This document shows, one piece after another, positions 17,628 through 27,661 of a stretch of DNA of 64,000 nucleotides. Position 1 is the stretch's first letter; every line of letters begins with the position of its first letter. The notes under the pieces were generated by a model. It made no database searches. It was not told the origin of the DNA and worked only from the letters and a program-made list of their open reading frames with translations. This stretch comes from Streptomyces paludis (GTDB lineage Bacteria; Actinomycetota; Actinomycetes; Streptomycetales; Streptomycetaceae), in contig NZ_CP031194.1 of the NCBI RefSeq assembly GCF_003344965.1, forward strand, positions 6,758,001 through 6,822,000. The letters are read 5' to 3'. Position numbers and translations under genes: made by a program.

Positions 17628-19184
17628 ATGGCACCCGCACCACCCGCTCCACCCGTACCACCCCGCACCCCACTGCTCACCATGTCCGGCATCACCAAGA
17701 CCTTCCCCGGAGTCCGCGCCCTCGACGGTGTGGACCTGGAGGTCGAGGCGGGCGAGGTCCACTGTCTGCTCGGCCAGAACGGCGCCGGGAAGTCCACACT
17801 CATCAAGGTTCTCGCCGGGGCACACCAGCCCGACGACGGTGTGATCACCTGGCAGGGCGAGCACGTCACACTGAAATCGCCCATCGCCGCCATGCGGCTC
17901 GGCATCGCCACCATCTACCAGGAACTCGACCTGGTCGAGGGGCTGTCGGTGGCGGAGAACGTCTTCCTCGGCCATGAACCGACCACCGCCGGATTCGTCG
18001 TCAGGGGCCGGGAGGCCAGAACCGCGGCCACCGCGCTGCTGGCCCGGCTCGGCCACTCCGAGATCCTGGCCCATCAGCTCGTCGGCTCGCTCTCCGCGGC
18101 CCAGCAGCAGATCGTCTCCATGGCCCGCGCGCTCTCCCACGACGTACGGCTCATCGTGATGGACGAGCCGTCCGCGGCCCTCGACCCCGACGAGGTCGAC
18201 AACCTCTTCCGTACGGTCGCCACCCTCACCGCCGACGGGGTGGCCGTCATCTACATCTCGCACCGGCTGGAGGAGATCCGGCGCATCGGCGACCGGGTCA
18301 CCGTCATCAAGGACGGCCGCACCGTGGCCGTCGCGCTGCCCGCGAAGGAGACCCCGACCCGCGAGGTCGTCGCGCTGATGACCGGCCGGAACGTCGAGTA
18401 CGTCTTCCCCGAGCGGCCCGCCCCGCCGGCCCCCGGCGACGCGCGCCCCGAACCCGTCCTGCGGGTCGAAGGGCTCGCCAGGGAAGGGGAGTTCGCCCCT
18501 GTCGACCTCGAACTGCGGCCCGGCGAGATCGTCGGTCTGGCCGGGCTCGTGGGCTCCGGCCGCTCCGAGATCCTGGAGACGGTGTACGGCGCGCGCAAAG
18601 CCACCGCGGGCCGGGTCCTCGTCGACGGTGTCCCGCTGCGGCCCGGCAGTGTGCGCGCCGCCGTGCGCGCCGGCCTCGGGCTCGCCCCCGAGGAGCGCAA
18701 GGCCCAGGGGCTGCTGATGCTCGAATCGGTCACCCGCAATGTGTCCGTGTCGTCGCTGCCGCGCTTCGCCCGCGCGGGCTGGCTCGACCGTACGGCCGAA
18801 CGGACCGCCGCCCAGGCCGCGACCAGGGAACTCTCGCTGCGCCCGGACAACCCGGACGCCCGGATCCGTACCCTCTCCGGCGGCAATCAGCAGAAGGCCG
18901 TACTCGCCCGCTGGCTGCTGCGCGGCTGCCGGGTGCTGCTGCTCGACGAACCGACGCGCGGGGTCGATGTGGGCGCCCGCGCCGAGCTGTACGCCGTCAT
19001 CCGACGGCTGGCCGACGAGGGGCTCGCCGTTCTGCTCGTCTCCAGCGAGGTCCCCGAAGTGCTGGGCCTCGCCGACCGGGTGCTGGTTCTGCGCGAGGGC
19101 CGGGTGGTCCACCGGGCGCCCGCCCACGAGCTGGACGAGCACCGCGTACTCGATCTTGTGATGGAAGGGAGCCCGACGCCATGA
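17628..19184 (+). CDS. sugar ABC transporter ATP-binding protein (RbsA/XylG/MglA type)
   Basis: 518 residues with two fused nucleotide-binding domains. First: Walker A GQNGAGKST, signature LSAAQQQ, Walker B VMDEPSAAL. Second: a degenerate Walker A GLVGSGRSE, signature LSGGNQQK, Walker B LLLDEPTRGVDVG. This tandem form is specific to CUT2 carbohydrate importers. The ATG at 17628 follows a GAGGGG site; the frame is open upstream in the low-complexity leader but shows no family residues. Its stop overlaps the permease start (ATGA). Confidence 0.95.
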   Translation: MAPAPPAPPVPPRTPLLTMSGITKTFPGVRALDGVDLEVEAGEVHCLLGQNGAGKSTLIKVLAGAHQPDDGVITWQGEHVTLKSPIAAMRLGIATIYQELDLVEGLSVAENVFLGHEPTTAGFVVRGREARTAATALLARLGHSEILAHQLVGSLSAAQQQIVSMARALSHDVRLIVMDEPSAALDPDEVDNLFRTVATLTADGVAVIYISHRLEEIRRIGDRVTVIKDGRTVAVALPAKETPTREVVALMTGRNVEYVFPERPAPPAPGDARPEPVLRVEGLAREGEFAPVDLELRPGEIVGLAGLVGSGRSEILETVYGARKATAGRVLVDGVPLRPGSVRAAVRAGLGLAPEERKAQGLLMLESVTRNVSVSSLPRFARAGWLDRTAERTAAQAATRELSLRPDNPDARIRTLSGGNQQKAVLARWLLRGCRVLLLDEPTRGVDVGARAELYAVIRRLADEGLAVLLVSSEVPEVLGLADRVLVLREGRVVHRAPAHELDEHRVLDLVMEGSPTP

Positions 19185-20290
19185 AACCGCCTGCCTCCGA
19201 GGAGCGGCGGGGCGGGCCCGGCTCGGCCGCCTCGTCCGAACCGGCCGCACCGCCCGCCGAGTCCGTGTCCACCGCACCCGCGGCCCCCGCCGCGGCCGGC
19301 CCGTCCGGTACGTCCGGCCGGCCGAGCGGCGGCCCGCGCGCCCTCGGGCTGCGGCTCGACGTCCGCAACCTCTCCCTGCTGGGGGTGCTCGCCGCGCTGA
19401 TCGTGGTCGGCGGCATCACCAAGCCGGATCAGTTCCTCGACACCAACAACCTCCAGCTCGTGCTGACCCAGGCGTCGGTCATCGGTGTGGTCACGGTCGG
19501 TATGACCTTCGTCATCACCAGCGGTGGCATCGACCTCTCGGTCGGCGCGATCGTGGCCCTCTCCTCGGTGTGGGCGACCACACTGGCCACCCAGGAGTTC
19601 GGCTTCGCCGGCATTCTCTTCACCGCCGTCCTGGTGGGGCTCGGCTGCGGGCTGGTGAACGGGACGCTCATCGCGTACGGCGGGATGGTGCCGTTCATCG
19701 CGACCCTCGCCATGCTCGCCTCGGCCCGCGGTCTCGCGCTCATGATCACCGACGGCAAGACCCAGATCGTCGAGGTCCAGTCGGTGCTCGACCTCGGGGT
19801 CCCCGACTCGTACGTGCTCGGGATCCCGCCGCTCGTACTGGTCTTCGCGGCCGTCACGGTCATCGGCTGGCTGATCCTGAACCGTACGACCTTCGGCCGC
19901 CGCACCGTCGCCGTCGGCGGCAACCCGGAGGCCGCCCGGCTCGCCGGTATCGATGTCCGCCGGCAGCGGCTCTACCTCTACCTGTTCTCCGGGCTCTGCT
20001 GCGGTATCGCGGCCTTCCTGCTGATCATCCTGGCGGGCTCCGGCCAGAACACCAACGGCAACCTGTACGAACTGGACGCCATCGCGGCGGCGATCATCGG
20101 CGGCACCCTGCTCAGCGGTGGCCGCGGCACGATCGTCGGCTCCGTCCTCGGCGTCCTCGTCTTCACCACCATCACCAACATCTTCGCTCTGAACAACCTC
20201 CAGAGCGATGTCCAGCAGATCGCCAAGGGCGCCATCATCGTCGCCGCCGTACTGGTCCAGCGCCGCACGCTGCGCAACGGCGAGGTCTGA
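19181..20290 (+). CDS. sugar ABC transporter permease (RbsC type)
   Basis: 369 residues: an alanine/proline/serine-rich cytosolic tail of about 60 residues, then about 9-10 helices. The cytosolic coupling motif GGNPEAARLAGIDVRR and the TSGGIDLSVGAIVAL block are hallmarks of CUT2 permeases. Overlaps the ATPase gene by 4 bases and is followed after 56 bases by the binding-protein gene. Confidence 0.94.
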   Translation: MKPPASEERRGGPGSAASSEPAAPPAESVSTAPAAPAAAGPSGTSGRPSGGPRALGLRLDVRNLSLLGVLAALIVVGGITKPDQFLDTNNLQLVLTQASVIGVVTVGMTFVITSGGIDLSVGAIVALSSVWATTLATQEFGFAGILFTAVLVGLGCGLVNGTLIAYGGMVPFIATLAMLASARGLALMITDGKTQIVEVQSVLDLGVPDSYVLGIPPLVLVFAAVTVIGWLILNRTTFGRRTVAVGGNPEAARLAGIDVRRQRLYLYLFSGLCCGIAAFLLIILAGSGQNTNGNLYELDAIAAAIIGGTLLSGGRGTIVGSVLGVLVFTTITNIFALNNLQSDVQQIAKGAIIVAAVLVQRRTLRNGEV

Positions 20291-20346
20291 CACTCCGTCC
20301 GGCCCCGCACCCGCACCCCCCGCCCTACTTGAAGGGTTGACCCGTC

Positions 20347-21387
20347 ATGCCTGAAACCAGCCGCAGAAGACTCCTCTTCGGCACCGCCGCCCTCTCGGCC
20401 GGAGCCTTCCTCACCGCCTGCACCAGCAACGAACCCGCCGCCGCGGAGACCTCCGCCAACAACGAGCCGGCCACCGACGGCGACAAGCCGGGCAAGGCCA
20501 TCACCATCGGCTTCGCCGGCCCCCAGGCCGACCACGGCTGGCTGAACGCGATCAACGAGCAGGCGAAGGCACGGGCGAAGAAGTACTCCGAGGTGACGCT
20601 GGACATCACCGAGGGCTCCAACGACATCGCCGCGCAGATCGGCCAGGTCGAGACGCTGATCAACAAGAAGGTCGACGTCCTGGTGATCCTGCCGGCCGAC
20701 GGCAAGGCGCTCACCCAGGTCGGCCTCAAGGCCATGCGCGCCGGTATCCCGGTCATCAACCTCGACCGGATCTTCTCCAACCCGCAGGCGTACCGCGCCT
20801 ACATCGGCGGCGACAACTACGGCATGGGCGTCAGCGCCGGCAACTACATCGGCCAGCGGCTCAAGGACAAGAAGGACGCCAAGGTCATCGAGCTGGCCGG
20901 GATCGACGGCCTGGAGCTGACCCAGCAGCGCACCAAGGGCTTCGACGACGCCCTGAAGAACTACCCGAACATCAAGAAGGTCGCCCGTCAGGCCGCCGAC
21001 TTCACCGTCGAGTCAGGCCAGGCCAAGATGGCCCAGCTGCTCCAGGCGCAGTCCTCCTTCGACGCGCTCTGGAACCACGACGACGACCAGGGCGTCGGCG
21101 CGCTGCGCGCCATCCAGCAGGCCGGCCGCGACGACTTCCTGATGGTCGGCGGCGCGGGTGCCAAGTCCGCGATGGACGCCATCAAGGCCGACAACAGCGT
21201 GCTCAAGGCGACCGTCCTGTACCCGCCGACGATGGCCGCCTCCGCCATCGACCTGGCGCGCTTCCTCGGCCAGACCAAGGGTGTCAGCGGACTGGCCGAG
21301 CTGGAGATCCCGGCCTCGGTGACGCTCTACTCCGCCGTCGTCGACAAGGACAACGTCGACCAGTACCTCCCGACCGGTTTCCGCTGA
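20347..21387 (+). CDS. sugar ABC transporter substrate-binding lipoprotein
   Basis: 346 residues. N-terminal twin-arginine signal (SRRRLLFGTAALSAG) ending in lipobox LTAC with the lipidated Cys25. The rest is a type I (Peripla_BP_4) fold: IGFAGPQADHGWLNAINEQA, VLVILPADGKAL, IPVINLDRIF, SFDALWNHDDDQGVGALRA. It captures the sugar outside the membrane for the two preceding proteins. The ligand is unknown; the acidic DDD patch at the expected sugar site is noteworthy. A ribosome site GAAGGG lies about 8 bases before the ATG. Confidence 0.93.
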   Translation: MPETSRRRLLFGTAALSAGAFLTACTSNEPAAAETSANNEPATDGDKPGKAITIGFAGPQADHGWLNAINEQAKARAKKYSEVTLDITEGSNDIAAQIGQVETLINKKVDVLVILPADGKALTQVGLKAMRAGIPVINLDRIFSNPQAYRAYIGGDNYGMGVSAGNYIGQRLKDKKDAKVIELAGIDGLELTQQRTKGFDDALKNYPNIKKVARQAADFTVESGQAKMAQLLQAQSSFDALWNHDDDQGVGALRAIQQAGRDDFLMVGGAGAKSAMDAIKADNSVLKATVLYPPTMAASAIDLARFLGQTKGVSGLAELEIPASVTLYSAVVDKDNVDQYLPTGFR

Positions 21388-21451
21388 CCGGCACCGACCG
21401 GCCCCACGGCCGGGCCGTCCCCACTGTGCGAGATGACGAGGAGTTATCCGG

Positions 21452-22684
21452 ATGACCCCCAGTCCCACGGAAGCGCCGGACCGGAAGGCCGCCCCACCGC
21501 CGGCTCTCGGTATCGGCATGGTCGGATACGCGTTCATGGGCGCCGCCCACTCCCAGGGGTGGCGTACCGCCGGACATGTCTTCGACCTGCCGATGCGGCC
21601 CGTACTCGCCGCGGTCTGCGGCCGTGACCGGTCGGCGGTGGAGGCGGCGGCGGCGAAACACGGCTGGGCCGCCGCCGAGACCGACTGGCGGCGCCTGATC
21701 GAGCGGGACGATGTACAGGTGGTCGACGTCTGCACACCGGGGGACAGCCACGCGGAGATCGCCATCGCCGCCCTGGAGGCGGGCAAGCACGTGCTGTGCG
21801 AGAAGCCGCTCGCCAACTCGGTGGCCGAGGCGGAGGCGATGGTACGGGCCGCGGAGGCGGCCCGTACCCGGGGCCAGCTGGCGATGGTGGGCTTCAACTA
21901 CCGTCGCGTACCGGCCGTCTCGTACGCGCGCAAGCTCATCGAGGCGGGCCGGCTGGGCGCCCTGCGCCATGTCCGGGTCACCTATCTCCAGGACTGGCTG
22001 GCCGACCCGGAGGCCCCGCTGACCTGGCGGCTCGACCGCGAGCGCGCCGGATCGGGGGCGCTGGGGGATCTGGGGGCGCATATCGTCGACCTCGCGCAGT
22101 TCCTGGCGGGGGAGCCGATCGCCGGGGTCTCCGCGCTCTCGGAGACCTTCGTACGGGAGCGGCCGGTCCTCAGCGGCGCGCGCGCCGGTCTGTCGGGGGC
22201 GGCGGGCAGCGCGTACGGGCCGGTGACCGTGGACGACGCGGCGGTGTTCACCGGGCGGCTCGCCTCGGGCGCGCTCGCCTCCTTCGAGGCGACACGGATG
22301 GCGGCCGGCCGCAAGAACGCGCTGCGGCTGGAGATCAACGGCGAGCGCGGTTCGCTCGCCTTCGATCTGGAGCGGCTCAACGAGCTGTCGTTCCACGACC
22401 ACTCCGAGCCCGCGGCCACGGCCGGTTTCCGCCGGATCCTGGTCACCGAGCCCGAGCATCCCTATCTGGAGGCGTGGTGGCCGCCGGGCCACGGGCTCGG
22501 TTACGAGCACACCTTCGTCCACCAGGCGCGCGATCTGGTGCTGGCGGTCGCGGCCGGGGCCGATCCGGCGCCGTCCTTCGCCGACGGGCTCCAGGTCCAG
22601 CGGGTGCTGGCCGCCGTGGAGGAGAGTGCCGCGAAGAACGCCGTGTACACGCCCGTACCGCCGCCGGACGCGCCCCGCGCGTAG
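21452..22684 (+). CDS. Gfo/Idh/MocA-family NAD(P)-dependent oxidoreductase
   Basis: 410 residues. Rossmann domain at about 14-140 with [13 protein letters not shown] and CEKPLANS (catalytic Lys), then the C-terminal alpha/beta domain with [18 protein letters not shown] (Asp/His acid-base pair). Relatives oxidise inositol, 3-hydroxyls of sugars, or anhydrosugars such as levoglucosan. Located between a CUT2 transporter and an AP-endonuclease-fold enzyme, a role in oxidising the imported sugar or glycoside is likely. An AGGAG site sits 11 bases before the ATG. Confidence 0.93.
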   Translation: MTPSPTEAPDRKAAPPPALGIGMVGYAFMGAAHSQGWRTAGHVFDLPMRPVLAAVCGRDRSAVEAAAAKHGWAAAETDWRRLIERDDVQVVDVCTPGDSHAEIAIAALEAGKHVLCEKPLANSVAEAEAMVRAAEAARTRGQLAMVGFNYRRVPAVSYARKLIEAGRLGALRHVRVTYLQDWLADPEAPLTWRLDRERAGSGALGDLGAHIVDLAQFLAGEPIAGVSALSETFVRERPVLSGARAGLSGAAGSAYGPVTVDDAAVFTGRLASGALASFEATRMAAGRKNALRLEINGERGSLAFDLERLNELSFHDHSEPAATAGFRRILVTEPEHPYLEAWWPPGHGLGYEHTFVHQARDLVLAVAAGADPAPSFADGLQVQRVLAAVEESAAKNAVYTPVPPPDAPRA

Positions 22685-22716
22685 CGTCCGCACACCACGA
22701 GCAGGAGGAGAACCGT

Positions 22717-23721
22717 ATGCCACGCCCGTTCACCCTCTTCACCGGCCAGTGGGCCGATCTGCCCCTGGAGGAGGTGTGCCGGCTCGCCCGTGACTTCGGT
22801 TACGACGGGCTGGAACTCGCCTGCTGGGGCGACCACTTCGAGGTCGACAAGGCGCTCGCCGACCCGGCGTATCTGGAGGGGCGCCACCAGCTGCTCGACA
22901 AGTACGGCCTCAAGTGCTGGGCGATCTCGAACCACTTGGTGGGCCAGGCGGTCTGCGACAACCCCATCGACGAGCGCCACCGGGGCATCCTGCCCGGCAG
23001 GATCTGGGGCGACGGGGAGGCGGAGGGCGTCAGACAGCGCGCCGCCGCCGAGATCAAGGACACCGCGCGGGCCGCCGCCGCCTTCGGGGTGGACACCGTC
23101 GTCGGTTTCACCGGCTCGTCCATCTGGCATCTGGTCGCGATGTTCCCGCCGGTGCCGCCGGGCATGATCGACCGGGGGTACGAGGACTTCGCGGAGCGCT
23201 GGAACCCGATCCTCGACGTCTTCGACGCCGAGGGTGTGCGCTTCGCCCACGAGGTGCACCCGAGCGAGATCGCGTACGACTACTGGACCACCCAGCGCGC
23301 ACTGGAGGCGCTGGACCACCGGCCCGCGTTCGGGCTGAACTTCGACCCGAGCCACTTCGTGTGGCAGGACCTCGATCCGGTGGGCTTCCTCTACGACTTC
23401 CGGGACCGGATCTACCACGTCGACTGCAAGGAGGCCCGCAAGCGCCTCGACGGCCGCAACGGCCGCCTCGGCAGCCATCTGCCGTGGGGCGACCCGCGGC
23501 GCGGCTGGGACTTCGTCTCGGGCGGGCACGGCGAGGTGCCGTGGGAGGACGTGTTCCGGATGCTGCGGTCGATCGCGTACGAGGGGCCGATCTCGGTCGA
23601 GTGGGAGGACGCCGGCATGGACCGGCTGACCGGTGCCCCGGAGGCGCTGGCCCATCTGAAGCGCTTCGACTTCGACCCGCCGGCGGCGTCCTTCGACGCG
23701 GCTTTCGGGGGCGGGGAGTAA
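22717..23721 (+). CDS. sugar phosphate isomerase/epimerase (AP-endonuclease-2 TIM barrel)
   Basis: 334 residues. The fold signature of the xylose-isomerase-like superfamily is clear: [28 protein letters not shown], then the metal-binding series Glu (FAHEVHPSE), Asp/His ([10 protein letters not shown]), His (YHVDCKEA) and Glu (ISVEWEDAG). The group includes isomerases, epimerases, and enzymes acting on 3-keto sugars (elimination or hydration). A GGAGGAG site is 6 bases before the ATG, 32 bases after the oxidoreductase gene, so both act in one pathway. Confidence 0.92.
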   Translation: MPRPFTLFTGQWADLPLEEVCRLARDFGYDGLELACWGDHFEVDKALADPAYLEGRHQLLDKYGLKCWAISNHLVGQAVCDNPIDERHRGILPGRIWGDGEAEGVRQRAAAEIKDTARAAAAFGVDTVVGFTGSSIWHLVAMFPPVPPGMIDRGYEDFAERWNPILDVFDAEGVRFAHEVHPSEIAYDYWTTQRALEALDHRPAFGLNFDPSHFVWQDLDPVGFLYDFRDRIYHVDCKEARKRLDGRNGRLGSHLPWGDPRRGWDFVSGGHGEVPWEDVFRMLRSIAYEGPISVEWEDAGMDRLTGAPEALAHLKRFDFDPPAASFDAAFGGGE

Positions 23722-23727
23722 CGCCTT

Positions 23728-23750
23728 CTTTGTCCTGGGCCGGGAGAAAG
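23728..23750. promoter_or_regulatory. operator-like inverted repeat (site B)
   Basis: CTTTGTCC-N7-GGAGAAAG, the same arms and spacer length as site A at 15901-15923. GCGCAA follows 16 bases later, as at site A. Confidence 0.7.
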
Positions 23751-23774
23751 CACAACTTAACCGGTGCGCAAGGG

Positions 23775-23804
23775 CTTTCGGCCCGGGACAAACGCGGCTA
23801 CCGT
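23775..23804 (+). promoter_or_regulatory. candidate promoter of the giant secreted protein gene
   Basis: -35-like CTTTCG at 23775-23780 and -10-like TACCGT at 23799-23804. Positions relative to site B are identical to those of the ROK promoter relative to site A. The transcript would have a leader of roughly 145 bases. Confidence 0.55.
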
Positions 23805-23960
23805 CCATGGGGAAGCGTTGATCTGTACAGGACAAACGTGTACGCGCAGGAACGATCGGTACCAGTGACCACGGCGTGACGGCGCACGTCGGTGGTGTGA
23901 GCGCGTCGGACCGCGCTCGGCAACCCGTACGTACGAACAGCCCATCCGTGGAGGACTTTC

Positions 23961-26900
23961 GTGCACAAGAAACGCCCAAGAGCCGCAACTCTCCTCGCCC
24001 TTCTGACGAGCGCCCTGCTCGCCGGATCGAGCCTCGCCGCCGTCCCCGCCACCGCCGCCGACCCCGGACCCACCGCCGCGGACAGCGCCTCGGCGGAGAG
24101 CTTCCAGCAGGTGACCCTCGCCAAGGGCGCCGACGAGGTCGGCGAGCCCATGTCGCTCGCCGTCCTGCCGGACCGGCGGGTGCTGCACACCTCGCGGGAC
24201 GGCACACTGCGGATCACCGACGCAGGCGGTGACACCACGGTCGCGGGCCGGCTGGATGTCTACAGCCACGACGAGGAGGGCCTCCAGGGCGTCGGTGTGG
24301 ACCCCGGCTTCGCCGAGAACCGGGCCATCTACCTCTACTACGCGCCCAAGCTCAACACCCCGGCGGGCGACGCCCCCGACAACGGCACCGCCGCCGACTT
24401 CGCCCCGTTCGACGGATACAACCGGCTCTCCCGCTTCACCCTGAACGCGGACGGCACCCTGAACACCGCCAGCGAGAAGAAGGTGCTCGACGTCGCGGCC
24501 ACCCGCGGCACCTGCTGCCACGTCGGCGGCGACATCGCCTTCGACGCGGACGGCAACCTCTACCTCTCGACCGGCGACGACACCAACCCGTTCGCCTCCG
24601 ACGGCTACACACCGATCGACGTACGGCCCGACCGCAACCCCGCCTTCGACGCCCAGCGCAGCTCCGGCAACACCAACGACCTGCGCGGCAAGGTCCTGCG
24701 CATCAAGGTCGCCGACGACGGCTCGTACACCGTCCCGGAGGGCAACCTCTTCGCCCCCGGCACCGCGAAGACCCGGCCCGAGATCTACGCGATGGGGTTC
24801 CGCAACCCGTTCCGGATCTCCGTCGACCAGAAGACCGGTGTGGTGTACGTCGGTGACTACGGCCCCGACGCGGGCGCCGCCTCCCCGACCAGGGGCCCGT
24901 CCGGCATGGTCGAGTTCGCCCGGATCACCGAGGCCGGCAACTTCGGCTGGCCGTACTGCGTCGGCAAGAACGAGCCGTACATCGCCTACGACTTCGCCAC
25001 CAAGGCGTCCGGCGCCGCCTTCGACTGCGCGGCCCCCAAGAACAACTCGCCGCACAACACCGGACTCGTCGACCTGCCGCCCGCCCAGCCGGCCTGGATC
25101 GACTACGACGGCGGCAGTGTGCCCGAGTTCGGCAACGGCTCCGAGTCGCCCATGGCGGGCCCGGTCTACCGCTACGACGCCGACCTCGACTCCCCGGTGA
25201 AGTTCCCCGAGGCGTACGACGGCGACTTCTTCGCGGGCGAGTTCGGCCGCCAGTGGATCAAGCGCATCGAGCACGACGACGACGGCACGGTGAACGGGAT
25301 CAACCCGTTCCCCTGGAGCGGCACCCAGGTCATGGACATGGAGTTCGGCCCCGACGGCGCGCTCTACGTCCTCGACTACGGTCTGTCCTGGTTCGGCGGC
25401 GACGAACACTCCGCGCTCTACCGCATCGAGAACGTGACCGGCGGCAGATCACCCATCGCCGCCGTCACCGCCGACAAGACCTCCGGCAAGGCGCCCCTCA
25501 AGGTGACCTTCTCCTCGGCCGGCACCCACGACCCCGACGGCGACCCGCTCACCTACGCCTGGGACTTCGGCGACGGCGGCACCTCCACCGAGGCCAACCC
25601 CACGTACAAGTACCGCACCAACGGCACCTACACCGCCCGCCTCACGGTGACCGACCCCGGCGGCCGGACCGGTACGGCGTCGGCGCGCGTGGTCGTCGGC
25701 AACACCGCGCCCACCGTGAAACTCGAACTCCCCGCCGACGGGACGCTGTTCAACTTCGGTGACACCATCCCCTTCAAGGTGAAGGTCACCGACCCGGAGG
25801 ACGGCCGGATCGACTGCGCCAAGGTGATCGTCCGCTACATCCTCGGCCACGACAACCACGGCCACCCCATCACCTCCACCAACGGCTGCGAAGGCACGAT
25901 CACCGCGCCCGCCGACACCGAACACGACCCCAACGCCAATATCTTCGGGGTGATCGACGCCGAGTACACCGACGGCGGAGGCGGCGGCCAGGCCCCGCTC
26001 ACCGGCCGCGCGCAGATCCAGCTCCAGCCGCGCCACCGGCAGGCCGAGCACTTCAACAACTCCCACGGCATCACGGTCTACGAGAAGGCCGCGGCCAACG
26101 GCGGCAAGACCGTCGGCGACATCGACAACGGCGACTGGATCTCCTTCAAGCCGTACAACCTCACCGGCTCGAAGACACTCACCGCCCGGATCTCCTCCGG
26201 CGGCGCCGGCGGCTTCCTCGAAGTACGCACCGGCTCGGCGAGCGGCCCCCTGCTCGGCTCCTCGCCCGTGCCCGTCACCGGCGGCTGGGAGACCTTCCAG
26301 GACATCGACGTACCGCTGAGGTCCGTACCGAAGAAGACCACCGAACTCTTCCTGGTCTTCAAGGGCGGCTCCGGAGCGCTCTTCGACATCGACGACTTCG
26401 AGATCACCACGAAGGCCCCCGGCAAGAACGACAAGCGCGTCCTCGTCTTCTCGAAGACCGCCGGCTTCCGCCACGACGCCATCCCCGAGGGCATCGCGGC
26501 GCTCAAGGAGGTCGGCAAGACCACCGGCATCACCGTCGACGCCACCGAGACGGCCGCCCAGTTCACCACCAGCAACCTGGCCCGGTACGACGCGGTGGTC
26601 TTCCTCTCCACCACCGGAGACGTCCTCGACGCGACCCAGCAGAAGGCGTTCGAGGGCTATATCGCCTCCGGCGGCGGCTACATGGGCGTGCACGCGGCGG
26701 CCGACACCGAGTACGACTGGCCGTTCTACGGCGGCCTGGTCGGCGCCTACTTCCAGTCCCACCCGGCGAACCAGAGCGCCACGATCCGTGTCGAGGACAA
26801 GACCCACCCCGCCACCGCGCACCTCTCCGACGAGTGGCAGCGCGTCGACGAGTGGTACAACTACCGCACCAACCCCCGCGACCGGGTACGGGTTCTCGCC

Positions 26901-27656
26901 ACCCTCGACGAGACCAGCTACCGGGGCGGCACGATGAAGGGCGACCACCCGATCGCCTGGTGCCAGACCTACCAGGGCGGGCGCTCCTTCTACACCGGCC
27001 TCGGCCACACCAAGGAGTCCTACACCGAACCCGCCTTCCGGCAGCATCTGCTCGGCGGACTGCGGTACGCGGCCGGCCAGGTGAAGGCCGACTGCAAGCC
27101 GAAGACCGACTACCGGCCGCTGTTCAACGGGAAGACGCTGGAGGGCTGGAAGCAGGCGGGCCCCGGCAAGTTCAACATCGTCGACGGTGAACTGCGCACC
27201 GAGGGCGGCATGGGGCTGCTCTGGTACCAGGCCAAGGAGTTCGGTTCGTACTCCCTCAAGCTGGACTGGAAGATGGAGGGCGACGACAACTCCGGTGTGT
27301 TCGTGGGCTTCCCGCCCTCCGACGACCCCTGGTCCGCGGTGAACAACGGGTACGAGGTGCAGATCGACGCCACCGACACACCCGACCGCACCACCGGCGC
27401 CGTCTACGGCTTCAAGTCGGCCGACATCAAGGCCCGGGACCGGGCGCTGCGCCCGCCCGGCCAGTGGAACAGCTATGAGATCAAGGTCCAGGGCGAACGG
27501 CTGCGGATCTTCCTCAACGGTGTGAAGATCAACGACTTCACCAACACCGATCCGGCGCGCAGCCTGACCAGCGGACACATCGGCCTCCAGAACCACGGAG
27601 CCGGCGACCGCGTGTCGTTCCGCGACATCCAGATCAAGGAACTGCCCTCCTCCTAG
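23961..27656 (+). CDS. secreted multidomain protein: PQQ-type sugar dehydrogenase, PKD, CBM6-like, ThuA, DUF1080
   Basis: 1231 residues. Sec signal peptide at 1-33 (cleavage after PATAA). Residues about 50-490: six-bladed propeller of the glucose/sorbosone dehydrogenase class (LQGVGVDPGF, YAMGFRNPFRISVD, MEFGPDGALYVLDYG). 496-580: PKD domain (DPDGDPLTYAWDFGDG). 585-690: Ig-like linker. 693-816: CBM6-like lectin (DNGDWISFKPYNL). 824-1040: ThuA glutamine-amidotransferase-like domain (GYMGVHAAADTEYDW). 1050-1230: DUF1080, the jelly-roll domain of 3-keto-glycoside hydrolases/lyases (LFNGKTLEGWKQ). GTG start with a GGAGGAC site. It would act outside the cell on a polymer or glycoside; oxidation plus cleavage in one chain is an inference. 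Confidence 0.9.
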   Translation: MHKKRPRAATLLALLTSALLAGSSLAAVPATAADPGPTAADSASAESFQQVTLAKGADEVGEPMSLAVLPDRRVLHTSRDGTLRITDAGGDTTVAGRLDVYSHDEEGLQGVGVDPGFAENRAIYLYYAPKLNTPAGDAPDNGTAADFAPFDGYNRLSRFTLNADGTLNTASEKKVLDVAATRGTCCHVGGDIAFDADGNLYLSTGDDTNPFASDGYTPIDVRPDRNPAFDAQRSSGNTNDLRGKVLRIKVADDGSYTVPEGNLFAPGTAKTRPEIYAMGFRNPFRISVDQKTGVVYVGDYGPDAGAASPTRGPSGMVEFARITEAGNFGWPYCVGKNEPYIAYDFATKASGAAFDCAAPKNNSPHNTGLVDLPPAQPAWIDYDGGSVPEFGNGSESPMAGPVYRYDADLDSPVKFPEAYDGDFFAGEFGRQWIKRIEHDDDGTVNGINPFPWSGTQVMDMEFGPDGALYVLDYGLSWFGGDEHSALYRIENVTGGRSPIAAVTADKTSGKAPLKVTFSSAGTHDPDGDPLTYAWDFGDGGTSTEANPTYKYRTNGTYTARLTVTDPGGRTGTASARVVVGNTAPTVKLELPADGTLFNFGDTIPFKVKVTDPEDGRIDCAKVIVRYILGHDNHGHPITSTNGCEGTITAPADTEHDPNANIFGVIDAEYTDGGGGGQAPLTGRAQIQLQPRHRQAEHFNNSHGITVYEKAAANGGKTVGDIDNGDWISFKPYNLTGSKTLTARISSGGAGGFLEVRTGSASGPLLGSSPVPVTGGWETFQDIDVPLRSVPKKTTELFLVFKGGSGALFDIDDFEITTKAPGKNDKRVLVFSKTAGFRHDAIPEGIAALKEVGKTTGITVDATETAAQFTTSNLARYDAVVFLSTTGDVLDATQQKAFEGYIASGGGYMGVHAAADTEYDWPFYGGLVGAYFQSHPANQSATIRVEDKTHPATAHLSDEWQRVDEWYNYRTNPRDRVRVLATLDETSYRGGTMKGDHPIAWCQTYQGGRSFYTGLGHTKESYTEPAFRQHLLGGLRYAAGQVKADCKPKTDYRPLFNGKTLEGWKQAGPGKFNIVDGELRTEGGMGLLWYQAKEFGSYSLKLDWKMEGDDNSGVFVGFPPSDDPWSAVNNGYEVQIDATDTPDRTTGAVYGFKSADIKARDRALRPPGQWNSYEIKVQGERLRIFLNGVKINDFTNTDPARSLTSGHIGLQNHGAGDRVSFRDIQIKELPSS

Positions 27657-27661
27657 GCCGG

